Positions 1-8,959 of a stretch of DNA of 62,578 bases are shown here, piece after piece. Within the stretch, counting starts at the first letter, position 1; every line of letters starts with the position of its first letter. The notes under the pieces are model-generated. The model was not told the DNA's origin and did not search any database. It saw nothing but the letters and a program-made list of their open reading frames with translations. The position numbers and the translations under genes were made by a program. This DNA comes from Thermoplasmata archaeon. Its GTDB lineage: Archaea; Thermoplasmatota; Thermoplasmata; Thermoplasmatales; GCA-001856825. The DNA lies in NCBI GenBank assembly GCA_021792355.1, contig JAJYUV010000007.1, positions 1 through 62,578 of the forward strand, in the 5' to 3' direction.

Positions 1-3
1 AAA

Positions 4-77
4 TAGCGGGGGATGGATTTGAACCATCGATCTACGGGTTATGAGCCCGTCGGGGTACCTGGCTGCCCTACCCCGCT
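4..77 (-). tRNA. initiator tRNA-Met (CAU)
   Basis: The reverse strand folds as a 74-nt tRNA. The acceptor AGCGGGG (from 77) pairs with CCCCGCT, followed by discriminator A; CCA is not encoded. The anticodon arm is CGGGCTCATAACCCG, with anticodon CAT and the three consecutive G:C pairs that mark initiator tRNAs in all domains. The T arm has the usual GGTTCAAATCC. No intron is visible. Its 3' end faces the left edge of the window, so anything integrated at it would lie outside. Confidence 0.96.
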
Positions 78-100
78 TCGAGTTGCAGATGTCGGTACCT

Positions 101-110
101 TATTTATGTT
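101..110 (-). promoter_or_regulatory. TATA box of the initiator tRNA
   Basis: AACATAAATA on the reverse strand is centred about 28 bases upstream of the mature tRNA 5' end, the normal archaeal TATA-to-start distance. The rest of 78-347 holds no convincing gene; it contains only this promoter and the promoter of the downstream protease. Confidence 0.5.
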
Positions 111-347
111 TTTGTGAGATATTTCCAAGAGGAATATCAAGAAATTTTCCCATTGACCAATGTTTTGGATGCCGCTTTAGCGAGTCCCCAGACACTATAC
201 ACTTCACAATAGGAGCAACCTAGGCCAACAATCTCTCTTGAACCTGGTTTCATCAGGTGTTTGGGTACATTCATGATTAAGATTTTAATCGCTGTATTTA
301 GTGAAAAAACTTTTTAACTACCATAGTATAATTTCGACAGAATAAAT

Positions 348-2684
348 ATGACGGCTCAAAAAGAACCGCCTTCAAAGGCGTTGGTTTTTACTGCGGTGAT
401 AATCACTTTGCTGCTCAGTTTCTCCTTTGCTTTCGGCGCTGATACAACAGCAGGTCATTCGATAAACAATACCTCTGCCCAACCGAATCTTATTCCTAAT
501 GTAGGCCAGTCACCTCTTCCCTCGGGTCAACAGGTAAATGTGCTTTCTGCCTACCAGAACGAGCCTGCACCGATGGGAATAGCCGACTATGGGATTGGAC
601 AGAACGGTCTGCCATATTCATACGTCACTTCTGCATTCCAGGGTGCAGTTACCGTAAACTCTCTACAGTCAGTTACCTCTACAACACACAGTACTGAAAT
701 GACCTTTCAGTTGAACGTAAACATGTACTTCTTCGTGAATCAGTACACCTATTACGTTTACTGGATCCAGGACGTTGCTATCCTGAATACTTCCAACGGC
801 AATATCCTCTTCATAGACAACATATGGAATGTTTCTTCCTCCGGAGCTTCTATGTACAATTCCACCGTCCTAGGAAACGGAACTGTCAGTCTTTCTGGGA
901 ATCAATACTTCTATTACGATTTTGCAAATACCAACCTTCCGGGCGATAACGTGTCCATAAGTCAGGGTACTACCTTCTACATGGAGACTGACACTTTCGT
1001 AAATTCTCAGGGTTTCCCTGAGGTGGACTTCCTTTACAACGATGGATATGGATGGATTACCTATGATAACGCCAGGTTGATCTTTGCTCCGCATCCGTAC
1101 AGCACTCCTTATTTCCTCGTTGACGGGAAGAGTTATGAACCGAACGGATACTCTTTCTACGATGCCGAGCTAATCATGGGTGGCCCGGGGGGAGGCAGTC
1201 AGACTGAATTACTGACTTCGGAGGTCAATCTGGAACTGAAGTACTGGAACGGGAACAACTTCCAAACTGTCCAGAATGCATTCAACTTCGGGAGCGATAC
1301 CGCAGAAGGCGTTTTCAACGCAGTCAGCGCGGGATATTTCAATGCCGGCGGAGGCCTGTATGCAAATGTGGCAAGTGGGAGCGGCTCTCTCAGCTATCTT
1401 TGGTTCAGTTCGCAACTCTCAGATCTGCGAATATTCTCCAACGTAGCAGATGGATCAATAATTCTCGGGGGAACTTCCGCAACAGACTTTATCGATGGAT
1501 TTGCAAATCTGACTATCTATCCGGGCACTTATTTAGTAGAAATATACAACTATGCTACTGGGCAGACAACGAGCCTTGGAAACCATACATTCGCCGCGGG
1601 AACGGCATATTCCCTCGCCGCATCCGTATATGAAGTTGAATTCCAGGAAGTAGGATTGCCTCTAGGATCAATTTGGTACGTTAACGTGACTGGCCAATCC
1701 TCCTCGGGACCAATTAGCGGAAGCACCTACTTCATTGCCCTGGCTAACGGATCATACAGTTACTCTGTATCAACTACGAACAAAAACTTCTATCTTACAT
1801 CCTATACGGGGAGCTTGACTGTAGCGGGAATAGCAATTAGTGAGACCGTCCACTTTCTAGAAAAGACATATCAGGTGACGTTCATAGAGCAGGGGTTACC
1901 AAGCGGTCAGTCATGGTACGTCAATATGACCAACGGGGATTCTTTCGGGCCTATCACTTCGCCATCGTTCATTGCAAACCTGTCAAACGGTTCCTATTCA
2001 TATTACATAGCAACTAATGATAAAATCTACAAAGCCTCAGGAGGTTCTTTCTCCGTAAGCGGCTCCCCAGTTTATCAGGCTGTGACTTTCACTGAAGTGG
2101 AGTATGTAGTGACATTCTCGGAGTCCGGACTTCCGACAGGAACTACATGGGGTGTCGTGTTCAACGGAAGCGCAGTCACATCGACAAATAGCACGATTGC
2201 CATCAAAGAACCGAATGGAAGCTACGAATACCACGTTCAGACAGTGAACGGGTACAACTCCTCACCAAATTCAGGAGTGGTGACAGTCAGCGGCAGTTCG
2301 GCGAGTAACTCAATTGACTGGAGCGTTGCCATCTATTCTCTCGCAGTCGAGCAAAGTGGAATACCTAACGGAACGAAATGGTCCGTGACACTTACAGGGA
2401 CTGCATTCAACGGCCAGAACATCAACATAACACTCAACTCTACGACCAGTGGGGTGAGATTTGAGGTACCAAACGGCACTTATTCCTACAGCATCCACCT
2501 TCCATCAGGATATAGCGCTAAATCCAGTTCCCAACTGACAGGCAGTGCAACTGTCTCCGGCTCTTTGTCCAAACTGTCCGTTCAGGCACAGCAGAATACC
2601 AACTGGATTCTAATCATCTGTATAGTCGTGGTGGTTCTGGTAGTAGTTGGACTTGTATTTGTAACGATTAGAAGGAAGAAGTAG
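348..2684 (+). CDS. thermopsin-like secreted protease with four surface repeats and a C-terminal membrane anchor
   Basis: Predicted 778-residue extracellular acid protease of the thermopsin (peptidase A5) type. A signal peptide covers about residues 11-31. The A5-like region (about 70-420) begins with the family-typical EPAPMGIADYGIG and includes a stretch around FQLNVNMYFFVNQ. Four tandem beta modules follow, each with a core like F-x-E-x-G-L-P-x-G-x-x-W and N-G-[ST]-Y-x-Y (about 428-755). A final transmembrane helix ends in RRKK, so the protein is anchored with the protease outside. Many N-x-S/T sequons fit glycosylation. The gene stands alone, with a possible TATA element (TTTTTAAC) at 311-319. 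The protease call rests on remembered family pattern; the catalytic acids of A5 were not assigned here. Confidence 0.8.
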   Translation: MTAQKEPPSKALVFTAVIITLLLSFSFAFGADTTAGHSINNTSAQPNLIPNVGQSPLPSGQQVNVLSAYQNEPAPMGIADYGIGQNGLPYSYVTSAFQGAVTVNSLQSVTSTTHSTEMTFQLNVNMYFFVNQYTYYVYWIQDVAILNTSNGNILFIDNIWNVSSSGASMYNSTVLGNGTVSLSGNQYFYYDFANTNLPGDNVSISQGTTFYMETDTFVNSQGFPEVDFLYNDGYGWITYDNARLIFAPHPYSTPYFLVDGKSYEPNGYSFYDAELIMGGPGGGSQTELLTSEVNLELKYWNGNNFQTVQNAFNFGSDTAEGVFNAVSAGYFNAGGGLYANVASGSGSLSYLWFSSQLSDLRIFSNVADGSIILGGTSATDFIDGFANLTIYPGTYLVEIYNYATGQTTSLGNHTFAAGTAYSLAASVYEVEFQEVGLPLGSIWYVNVTGQSSSGPISGSTYFIALANGSYSYSVSTTNKNFYLTSYTGSLTVAGIAISETVHFLEKTYQVTFIEQGLPSGQSWYVNMTNGDSFGPITSPSFIANLSNGSYSYYIATNDKIYKASGGSFSVSGSPVYQAVTFTEVEYVVTFSESGLPTGTTWGVVFNGSAVTSTNSTIAIKEPNGSYEYHVQTVNGYNSSPNSGVVTVSGSSASNSIDWSVAIYSLAVEQSGIPNGTKWSVTLTGTAFNGQNINITLNSTTSGVRFEVPNGTYSYSIHLPSGYSAKSSSQLTGSATVSGSLSKLSVQAQQNTNWILIICIVVVVLVVVGLVFVTIRRKK

Positions 2685-2715
2685 ATACTTCTTCCTCATT
2701 TTATTTTTATAGTTT
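2673..2715 (+). terminator. hairpin plus T-rich terminator overlapping the protease stop codon
   Basis: AGGAAGAAGTA and TACTTCTTCCT form a perfect 11-bp stem with a 2-nt GA loop. The TAG stop codon lies inside the stem. TCATTTTATTTTTATAG follows. Stem plus T-tract resembles an intrinsic terminator; archaea mostly rely on the T-tract. Confidence 0.55.
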
Positions 2716-2830
2716 CTGAATAATAGCGAGAGAATAACCAAGATAGACCATTGGAGGTTGCTTCTCAGTTGAATACCAAATGTGTGTCTGTAAAATGTGA
2801 CGAAAATAAAGAAGAATGTAATTTAATTCC

Positions 2831-2950
2831 TCAGAATTTCTTCCCCGTATTCATTATTGCCACTGCAGGGGGTGCAACAGCAGTCACTGCAAGTACTAGA
2901 ATCACTATCTTAGGTGTGAAAACCACTCCGCTCGTGCATGTTACCTGGAT
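2831..2950 (-). pseudogene. relic of the 3' end of an S-layer-like gene
   Basis: The reverse strand encodes about 39 residues and a stop that match the C-terminus of the giant protein at 11692-15213. Shared elements are the T-S-G-x-V-F start, the membrane segment core IVILVLAV, and the ending N-T-[RG]-K-K-F then TGA. Nothing upstream of this anchor survives. Substitutions such as PP inside the helix suggest drift without selection. It is probably left from a third copy of the S-layer-like gene. The remaining parts of 2716-3054 show nothing else. Confidence 0.75.
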
Positions 2951-3054
2951 GTAGATCCCGGTATAGGTATGACAGAAGTTGTCTGAACCTGGTGAACAGG
3001 TCATATCATCCTTGAATGATTTGGAAATCCTTATCCTAATGAATCTGTTTCAGA

Positions 3055-3756
3055 GTGATGATAGGGGCGTTACTTGCTGGGGGATATGGCAAAAGGCTTC
3101 AGTCCGTTGCTGCGGATGTTCCAAAAGTCTTGCTTCCTTTGAAGGGAGATTATTTGATCTTGGACAGGCAGCTTTCAGACTTCAAGAAGGCAGAGGTGGA
3201 CGAGGTCTACCTTCTTACTGGGTATAGAGGGGACATGATAGAGAAACGATATGGTGAGGAATGGAAGGGAATCGCTATCAAATACCTCAGAGAAGAGCAA
3301 CCCAAGGGAACTCTCTGGTCCGTAAAGAACCTCTATACAAACGTAAATTCAGACATTATTCTAAGAAACGGTGACACATTGTGCGATGTCGACCTAAGGG
3401 AATTTATCAGATTCTCAAAAAACAAGGATACTCTTGCAAGTATCGTAGTGACGAAAATGCGGAGTCCGTATGGATTAGTATACATGAGTGGAAGCAGAGT
3501 TTCAAAATTTGTTGAAAAGCCTCTGCTCAATCACTATGTCAATGCAGGGACGTACTTTCTGAGGAAGGAACTTGGACATGTAATGAAGAGGAATTTCAAT
3601 TCTAAGAATTTCGAAGTATCTGTCCTGAAGTCTCTAGCACCGAAGGGAGAGTTGACAGCCTACAGGTTCAATGGATTTTGGAAACCCATTGACAATCCGA
3701 AGGATTATGAGGAGGCCAGGGAAATATTCTCCAACAGGAATGTCTCGCAGGATTGA
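3055..3756 (+). CDS. hddC: sugar-1-phosphate nucleotidyltransferase, probably heptose-1-phosphate guanylyltransferase
   Basis: A 233-residue nucleotidyltransferase that would transfer a nucleotide from an NTP to a sugar 1-phosphate. The signature LAGGYGKRL sits at residues 6-14, with a metal-binding NGDTL near 106 and FVEKP near 155. Length and order fit the short HddC/GmhD-like group and lack the C-terminal beta-helix of RmlA. GmhA and HddA at 16.3-17.8 kb make D-glycero-alpha-D-manno-heptose 1-phosphate chemistry likely, giving GDP-heptose. There are two in-frame ATGs at 3055 and 3058; a weak GAG-rich site precedes them. A mannose-1-phosphate or other sugar specificity cannot be excluded. 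Confidence 0.65.
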   Translation: MMIGALLAGGYGKRLQSVAADVPKVLLPLKGDYLILDRQLSDFKKAEVDEVYLLTGYRGDMIEKRYGEEWKGIAIKYLREEQPKGTLWSVKNLYTNVNSDIILRNGDTLCDVDLREFIRFSKNKDTLASIVVTKMRSPYGLVYMSGSRVSKFVEKPLLNHYVNAGTYFLRKELGHVMKRNFNSKNFEVSVLKSLAPKGELTAYRFNGFWKPIDNPKDYEEAREIFSNRNVSQD

Positions 3757-4000
3757 GCTTATAGGCAATAAGGCGTCTTACTTGTGTTCAGAATCATACA
3801 GAAATATCAAAGCAGCTTGGAATACGCTGGAAAACAATATAATATCTCCTAACGCTGAGATTCATACGCAACAAGGGAAGCGTGGTTTTCCTTAGACCAC
3901 CTTGAGTAGGGAAGACTTATCCGTCGGTTGCAATAGCAATGAAGGCTATATAGTCTTTCACTGTATATTACGTCCCAGCAATAAAGTTCGTTTAGCGCTC

Positions 4001-4330
4001 AAGAAGGACTACTATCTGAACATGCTAGATTGCCGACTATCGACATACTCGAAGTTCTATCTCATGATAGTGGATGAGATTAGTTATCTGCCACTAACGA
4101 AGGATGAGGGCAATCTATTCTTTAAGTTCATTTCGTCGAGATATGAGATGAGGTCTACTATATTCAAATCAACAATTCCTTTTCTGAATGGAGAGAGGTG
4201 CTTGGAGACCGGGTGATGGCGTCTGAAGCATTGAATCGAATTCTCCACCACTGCACAACAGTGACCATAAGGGGAGATTCCTATAGGCTCAAGGACAGGA
4301 AGAAGATAGCATTGCAGACACTCAGAGAAT
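4001..4330 (+). pseudogene. istB: istB relic of an IS21-type element
   Basis: Two adjacent frames together match the C-terminal half of the IS21 helper ATPase IstB. The first frame has a Walker B-like segment, LMIVDEISYLPLTKDEGNLF, then R-Y-E-x-R-S-T. The second, from about 4198, has VLGDRVMASEALNRILHH and IRGDSYRLKDRKK. The frame changes near 4195. The Walker A half and the istA partner are missing, so it is a truncated, frameshifted remnant. The flanks 3757-4000 and 4331-4519 hold no gene I can support. Confidence 0.75.
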
Positions 4331-4519
4331 TGAGGAAGGATGGTAAAGTTATAAAGACAACTGGAAAATTTTATTTTCCCAACATTGTTCAATTTTCAAG
4401 TGGCTTTTACATTCCATCCCTATGTGAATCTTTCCCGCTGGGGCGGGAGTAATGACAACTTCCCGAAAGGAACAGGAAGACCACAGATCAACAAGCCTCT
4501 CCTGATAAGAGCTTAATTT

Positions 4520-4711
4520 CTATTTATGATCCAGTCCTATATTCTTTTCAGTGAAAACATCATCAATGGCATCATGGAAATCCGTTTTTAGTACAGAATA
4601 GAAGTGTCCCTCGGTTCCATAGAAACCAGTTCTTCCGTCAAGGGTGACGTAGTCAGGGACTGAAGGATGATCATTTCCAACAACCGTACCGCCTTTACAA
4701 CTCATATGCAT
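4520..4711 (-). CDS. small hypothetical protein (63 residues)
   Basis: Short reading frame of unknown function. The only external support is a good archaeal promoter: CTTTAAATACC on the reverse strand (about 4736-4746) lies about 30 bases before the ATG, fitting a nearly leaderless transcript. A second in-frame ATG lies two codons in. The sequence is hydrophilic, has one cysteine and no membrane segment or known motif. It may be a real small gene or a relic. Confidence 0.35.
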   Translation of the reverse strand: MHMSCKGGTVVGNDHPSVPDYVTLDGRTGFYGTEGHFYSVLKTDFHDAIDDVFTEKNIGLDHK

Positions 4712-4807
4712 CCTTCACTAATACCTTATAGGAGGGTATTTAAAGATTCTTTTGGAATGGCCGCTTTCAAAATAAAGGAAAAAGGCTACAAGCTCTTTTT
4801 GGGAAAA

Positions 4808-7567
4808 TCAGGTTAGGTACAGTTGTAGGGCGAAGGGCACAATTACGCCTTCAAGGGATGGAGATGATGAGACTAGTAACAGGTAGTCTAGGAAGGAAGG
4901 CGAATTTTTTAGGTTGACGGAAAGAGAGAATGTGATACCGTTTCCTTCCCCCGAAGCGAATGGGACGGGAGTTGAGGTCAGATACGACGTAGGATGAACG
5001 GAATTCATTGAAACTTGAGGGTATGAAGTACCTCCAGAGGTAGCGTTCAAGTATAAATTATTCAGATTAGACCAAGATGAGGACGGAAAGCTACCATTTT
5101 GCAGGATAGCGTAAAGCTGAACAGGGGAGGAATCGTTGAATCTTACGGTCACGAAGATGTTTGTCTGATATCCAGAGGATAGAGACGCAGTGAAGTTGGT
5201 ATTCGTAGAGTCGTTAGTGACAGTAATATACGCAGTAAAAGCACCAGGAGCTGAAGCAGTATAACCAGTAACTGTTCCAACAGAATAGGGGTAAGTACCG
5301 TTATCTTCATTAAAAGAAATTGACGTTGTGTCGGAAAACTCCTGGATAAAGTTCAGGGTGACACTCCAAGTTGTTCCTGACGAAAGCCCACTTTCTGTAA
5401 AGGAGACCGAGTATTCTGGGACGAATGTGACGGTTGGAGACAGTGTTCCTCCGCTCACACTGAAATATGGAGGAGAAATGAGGTACATGGACGAGGGGTC
5501 TCCGGATGAAATTCCGTCTAGGCTGTAAACGTAAGAATACGTTCCATTTATCAGGTCCGCAGTGAATGTAGATGTATCTATCACCCCGGAGGTATAAGGC
5601 GAACTGGAAATACTCCAAGATGTGTATTTCAAGTAAAGCCCAGATTCAGTCACCGCTATCCCGTATTCGGGAGCGAATGTTACGGAGAATGATGTAGTGA
5701 ACGAGCTTACCAATATAGTAGCAGGCGAAATAGCGTAGACAGCGGTAGGGTCTGGGCTTGATTTTGCGTATCCTATCGTGTACGACCCGTTGATCAGGTA
5801 GAATACCTTCGACGGCATGCCAATCTGCCCAGAATTGAATGACGTAGATGATACTGACCAGGTCGTTCCTTTGCCTATGTAAAGGCCGGTTTCAGACACC
5901 GTTACAGAGTATTCTGGAGTGAAAGTTACGTCGATAGTGGACTGAGGCCCGCTTAGAATATAGGAAGGCAGGGATATCTCATAGGCCACCACTGGCGTCC
6001 CGGAACCGAGGCCGTAGGCAATATCGTAAGTTCCGTTAGGGAAAGCTGCCGAGAAAGAGGAAGTGGTTATCTTACCCGAGGCAAATGATGAGGAATTGAC
6101 GAACCATGAATCGTATGAAAGGTAGATGCCGCTTTCCGAGAATGTTGCGGAGTATTCAGGCGTGAACGTGACCGAAACTCTGGCTACTGCACCGTTGATG
6201 GTTATGGGGGAAGAATATGACGACTCGATATATGAGGTTGCCACTGAAGTCCCAATCCCGTATTGGATGGTGAAAGAGTATGAGCCATTCTGCAAATATA
6301 ATGAATAAGAAGACTGGGTACCTGTCATGGCCCCGGATGACTGGAAAGTCGAAGAGTTGACATACCAGTAACTCTTGGCATAAAGACCAGATTGTGCGAA
6401 TGTGATCAGGTACGCGATAACCACATTGAGGTAATAGGATATCGAATAATTTATGACGTTTGTATTAAGAAAATCTGAATTGAAAATTACGGTTAACACA
6501 CTCAAAGAACCAGTAAAGGAGCCAGACGTTAATGCACTCTCCGTCACTGAATTGTATGTGGCGTTAGATATCAGCTTGGAGGACCAGTTAAGATAGAAGC
6601 TTATCGTGTTAAGAGGAAGTGTAAAGGACGAGGAAATGGATTTGTAGTCGTACAACCATCCAAACAAAAAATCCTTGGCGGGAGATTGGGGGTAATTATT
6701 GGCAGACATCTGGTTCACCCCTATGCTACTATTATCAATTGTCTGTAGGGCAGTCGGTGCCTGCGTGCCCCCCTGGAAGTAGGCCGCCCCATTTGGAGTC
6801 AGTGTCACGTTGAGAGACGTTACGACGCACGCTTCGCTGACATTCCATTCGGGGGCAAACTGTGTGAATTGATAACTTGAACCATGTGCGGTTACGTTAA
6901 AGAAATGCTTCCACGAATATGATCCAGTACTTGCCGTTGTAATGTTTGCATATACTGTCCCCAGAGTAAAATCTGAGTGAGCCCCAGAACCGTATCTCCC
7001 ATTCTGAAATTGAAGTTCTCCATTTATTCTAAGGTCAATTGTGCCGTTGAATGAATAAAGATTGTTTATAGCGATCACCGCTGTGGCTCGTTCAAAATAT
7101 TTACCATTAGGCATGTATTCTTTAAACGCGGTAGCAGGGATATTAGTAGGATTCGCAGTTGTATTATTTGTTGCCCACAGCTTGATTGTGGTCACAGGAG
7201 TTTTAGAATAGGTAGACAAAGGGATGGGTGGAAGGCCAGAAAGAGATGACAGAGGAGCTGAAGGGGAAAATGTTACCGGGACGGAATCTCTTGATCCGGA
7301 AACGGTCGTACTTCCGCTGAGCGTACCGTTCTGGAAACTAACTTTGGATGAATTGAAGAAGGCTGGAGGGGAAACTCCGGTGGTATAAGTGTTAAAAGAG
7401 TAGACAATGCCTGAAGATGCACCTCCGGTGACGAGTAGAAACGTAAGGAATAACGAAAGGATTGCCAACAGAGCAAGGTGACGTCGTCTGAGCAAATTCA
7501 AACCAAAGAGATATCTGTGAAAGAATGTCTTGATTATTATCCCTATCGGGCTAACTTCTAAGGACAT
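4808..7567 (-). CDS. large surface protein with five beta-repeat modules
   Basis: About 919 residues. The start is set at ATG 7567 because it follows the purine-rich TAGGTGGTG and overlaps the upstream gene's stop by 10 bases, a coupling arrangement; the open frame itself reaches 7678. A hydrophobic segment around residues 30-50 acts as a signal or anchor. A beta-rich ectodomain follows, then five modules of the S-G-L-x-x-G-T-x-W type. The first four are variants containing GLY and a shifted W (for example SGLYAKSYWYVN) and the last is the common form. There is no C-terminal membrane helix, unlike the other repeat proteins here. Third gene of the 8901-4808 operon, so probably a cell-surface partner of the two smaller products. 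Confidence 0.75.
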   Translation of the reverse strand: MSLEVSPIGIIIKTFFHRYLFGLNLLRRRHLALLAILSLFLTFLLVTGGASSGIVYSFNTYTTGVSPPAFFNSSKVSFQNGTLSGSTTVSGSRDSVPVTFSPSAPLSSLSGLPPIPLSTYSKTPVTTIKLWATNNTTANPTNIPATAFKEYMPNGKYFERATAVIAINNLYSFNGTIDLRINGELQFQNGRYGSGAHSDFTLGTVYANITTASTGSYSWKHFFNVTAHGSSYQFTQFAPEWNVSEACVVTSLNVTLTPNGAAYFQGGTQAPTALQTIDNSSIGVNQMSANNYPQSPAKDFLFGWLYDYKSISSSFTLPLNTISFYLNWSSKLISNATYNSVTESALTSGSFTGSLSVLTVIFNSDFLNTNVINYSISYYLNVVIAYLITFAQSGLYAKSYWYVNSSTFQSSGAMTGTQSSYSLYLQNGSYSFTIQYGIGTSVATSYIESSYSSPITINGAVARVSVTFTPEYSATFSESGIYLSYDSWFVNSSSFASGKITTSSFSAAFPNGTYDIAYGLGSGTPVVAYEISLPSYILSGPQSTIDVTFTPEYSVTVSETGLYIGKGTTWSVSSTSFNSGQIGMPSKVFYLINGSYTIGYAKSSPDPTAVYAISPATILVSSFTTSFSVTFAPEYGIAVTESGLYLKYTSWSISSSPYTSGVIDTSTFTADLINGTYSYVYSLDGISSGDPSSMYLISPPYFSVSGGTLSPTVTFVPEYSVSFTESGLSSGTTWSVTLNFIQEFSDTTSISFNEDNGTYPYSVGTVTGYTASAPGAFTAYITVTNDSTNTNFTASLSSGYQTNIFVTVRFNDSSPVQLYAILQNGSFPSSSWSNLNNLYLNATSGGTSYPQVSMNSVHPTSYLTSTPVPFASGEGNGITFSLSVNLKNSPSFLDYLLLVSSSPSLEGVIVPFALQLYLT

Positions 7568-8289
7568 ACCACACCACCTAAGCTCCACGTGGTAAGCTGT
7601 CCCCCATAACTTGCCGATCTGTTCGAGACATAAGTTATTGATTGGACGGGTATTGCCATCTTTGAAGCTGCACAACAAACAGAAATGCTGAAGCTACTCT
7701 GGACCTTAGAGACAGTGAGTGCATAAAAGTTTAACTTGCCCTTATACTGCGTCCAGTTGAAACCAGGCCATGCAGCATCAGAAGGAAAGCAGTAGTTGCT
7801 TGTGCGGTTAGTTTGGGCATAAACAGCTATCGTATAGTCTGAGTAGCTGGTTATGGGGTTAACAAAGTATGAAGGAGACATTATTCCAGAGAAAATGGAG
7901 GCCTTATCTAGCTTGAACGTTGTGCTATCAAGAGAGCTGGAAAAAGTACCATAGTTAGTGTACTTACAAGAGTAATACCTGTCAAGTGAATGTCGCATTA
8001 CCGTGACATTTACAACTGACCATGCTCTAAAAGTTACTGCGAATGAGATATAGGCCACATTTACAGTAAGGTTTCCTTTCAACAATCTATCAATGAATGT
8101 CTGGGTGTTATTGTCTAATAATGCAGACTGCCTGTCAGCGGCACTACATATAGAATACTGGTCAGGAACATAGACATCTCTTGATAATGTAATGAAAATA
8201 AATGTTGCGACCCCAGTACTGGACGGTACCCGATTCTCTGAATTATTGAGACTCATACCAGCACCCGATGATCGGGTGAGCCCGTTCAT
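7558..8289 (-). CDS. hypothetical middle protein of the surface operon
   Basis: A 243-residue frame from ATG 8289; a stop directly precedes it. ATG 8256, reached after the perfect inverted repeat CCCGATcATCGGG, is an equally good start (MSLNN...). No family recognised. It is rich in S/T/Y with several N-x-T sequons and has paired cysteines near the C-terminus, which suits an exported protein. No strong signal peptide is visible, only a mildly hydrophobic stretch GVATFIFITL. It lies 24 bases after the small subunit gene and overlaps the next gene by 10 bases, so the three are almost certainly co-expressed. Confidence 0.6.
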   Translation of the reverse strand: MNGLTRSSGAGMSLNNSENRVPSSTGVATFIFITLSRDVYVPDQYSICSAADRQSALLDNNTQTFIDRLLKGNLTVNVAYISFAVTFRAWSVVNVTVMRHSLDRYYSCKYTNYGTFSSSLDSTTFKLDKASIFSGIMSPSYFVNPITSYSDYTIAVYAQTNRTSNYCFPSDAAWPGFNWTQYKGKLNFYALTVSKVQSSFSISVCCAASKMAIPVQSITYVSNRSASYGGQLTTWSLGGVVCP

Positions 8290-8313
8290 ACAGGCTCAAC
8301 TTCAGATCATCCT

Positions 8314-8901
8314 CTAGGTGAAATTGTACAATACGGTGAAACTGCTGGATACAGTAGCTGAGGCTACCTCGAAGCTAAGGTACAGCACAGGTCCGGCAGT
8401 GGTTCCAACGCCAGTCGGTAAATTCAAAGTTATGGTCGTTCCAGAGGACGATATGACTGTTCCGGGGGAAGAGTAAGTTGCAGTTCCCGATGTATCGTAG
8501 TACATAGTAATCTGGGATGCACTGGGGGCTGTAATAGTGACGGTGACTGTTGTACCAGTAGGCACGCTGGAGTTATAGATTTCCAGTACGTCTAGAAGGT
8601 AAGTGCTCCCGGAATCCTGAGTACCATTGATGTAGATAGTGGCTCCGCTTGCTATGTCGGAGGGGGAAGTGGATTCTTTTGCGTGGAAGAGGCCCATGTC
8701 GTTGGCTACAGTATATTCGGGGCCATATGTCAAATATATATTTGGTGCAGCAGCTGTGCTGCTTGTGCTATAGTTGTAGACCACGGCAACTGTACCTGAA
8801 ACAAGGGTAGGAACTAGTATAGCCAAAAAGAACAACCACTTTGCTTTTTTGAGTACTATACTAACCCCGGTTTTTGCATAATCTTTCTTAATGTTCTTCA
8901 T
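8314..8901 (-). CDS. small secreted surface subunit, possible filament protein
   Basis: A 195-residue protein with a basic N-terminus and one hydrophobic signal segment (about residues 22-42, LFFLAILVPTLVSGTVAVVY). The mature domain is Thr/Ser/Val-rich, all beta in character and almost free of charge. It opens the operon that continues with the 243- and 919-residue products. A TATA element (TATTTAAATAG) lies near 8934-8945. Size, signal and composition resemble archaeal beta-sandwich filament subunits (TasA/bundling-pilus or thread-like), but that is inference from architecture only. It could simply be a secreted envelope protein. Confidence 0.65.
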   Translation of the reverse strand: MKNIKKDYAKTGVSIVLKKAKWLFFLAILVPTLVSGTVAVVYNYSTSSTAAAPNIYLTYGPEYTVANDMGLFHAKESTSPSDIASGATIYINGTQDSGSTYLLDVLEIYNSSVPTGTTVTVTITAPSASQITMYYDTSGTATYSSPGTVISSSGTTITLNLPTGVGTTAGPVLYLSFEVASATVSSSFTVLYNFT

Positions 8902-8959
8902 GGAAAGTCCAATTTTGGAAGTGCTTTGGTCTATTTAAATATTAATAAATAAATTTTGA

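Noticed and set aside
1..77. tRNA as an integration site for the whole glycan island
   Set aside because: The tRNA 3' end points away from the island and no partial copy of it was noticed at the other side.
41..223. 60-residue forward open frame overlapping the tRNA
   Set aside because: It runs through the initiator tRNA and has no promoter or protein similarity.
2751..2954. 67-residue forward open frame with hydrophobic C-terminus
   Set aside because: Its C-terminal part is the antisense of the S-layer anchor relic, which explains the hydrophobic composition.
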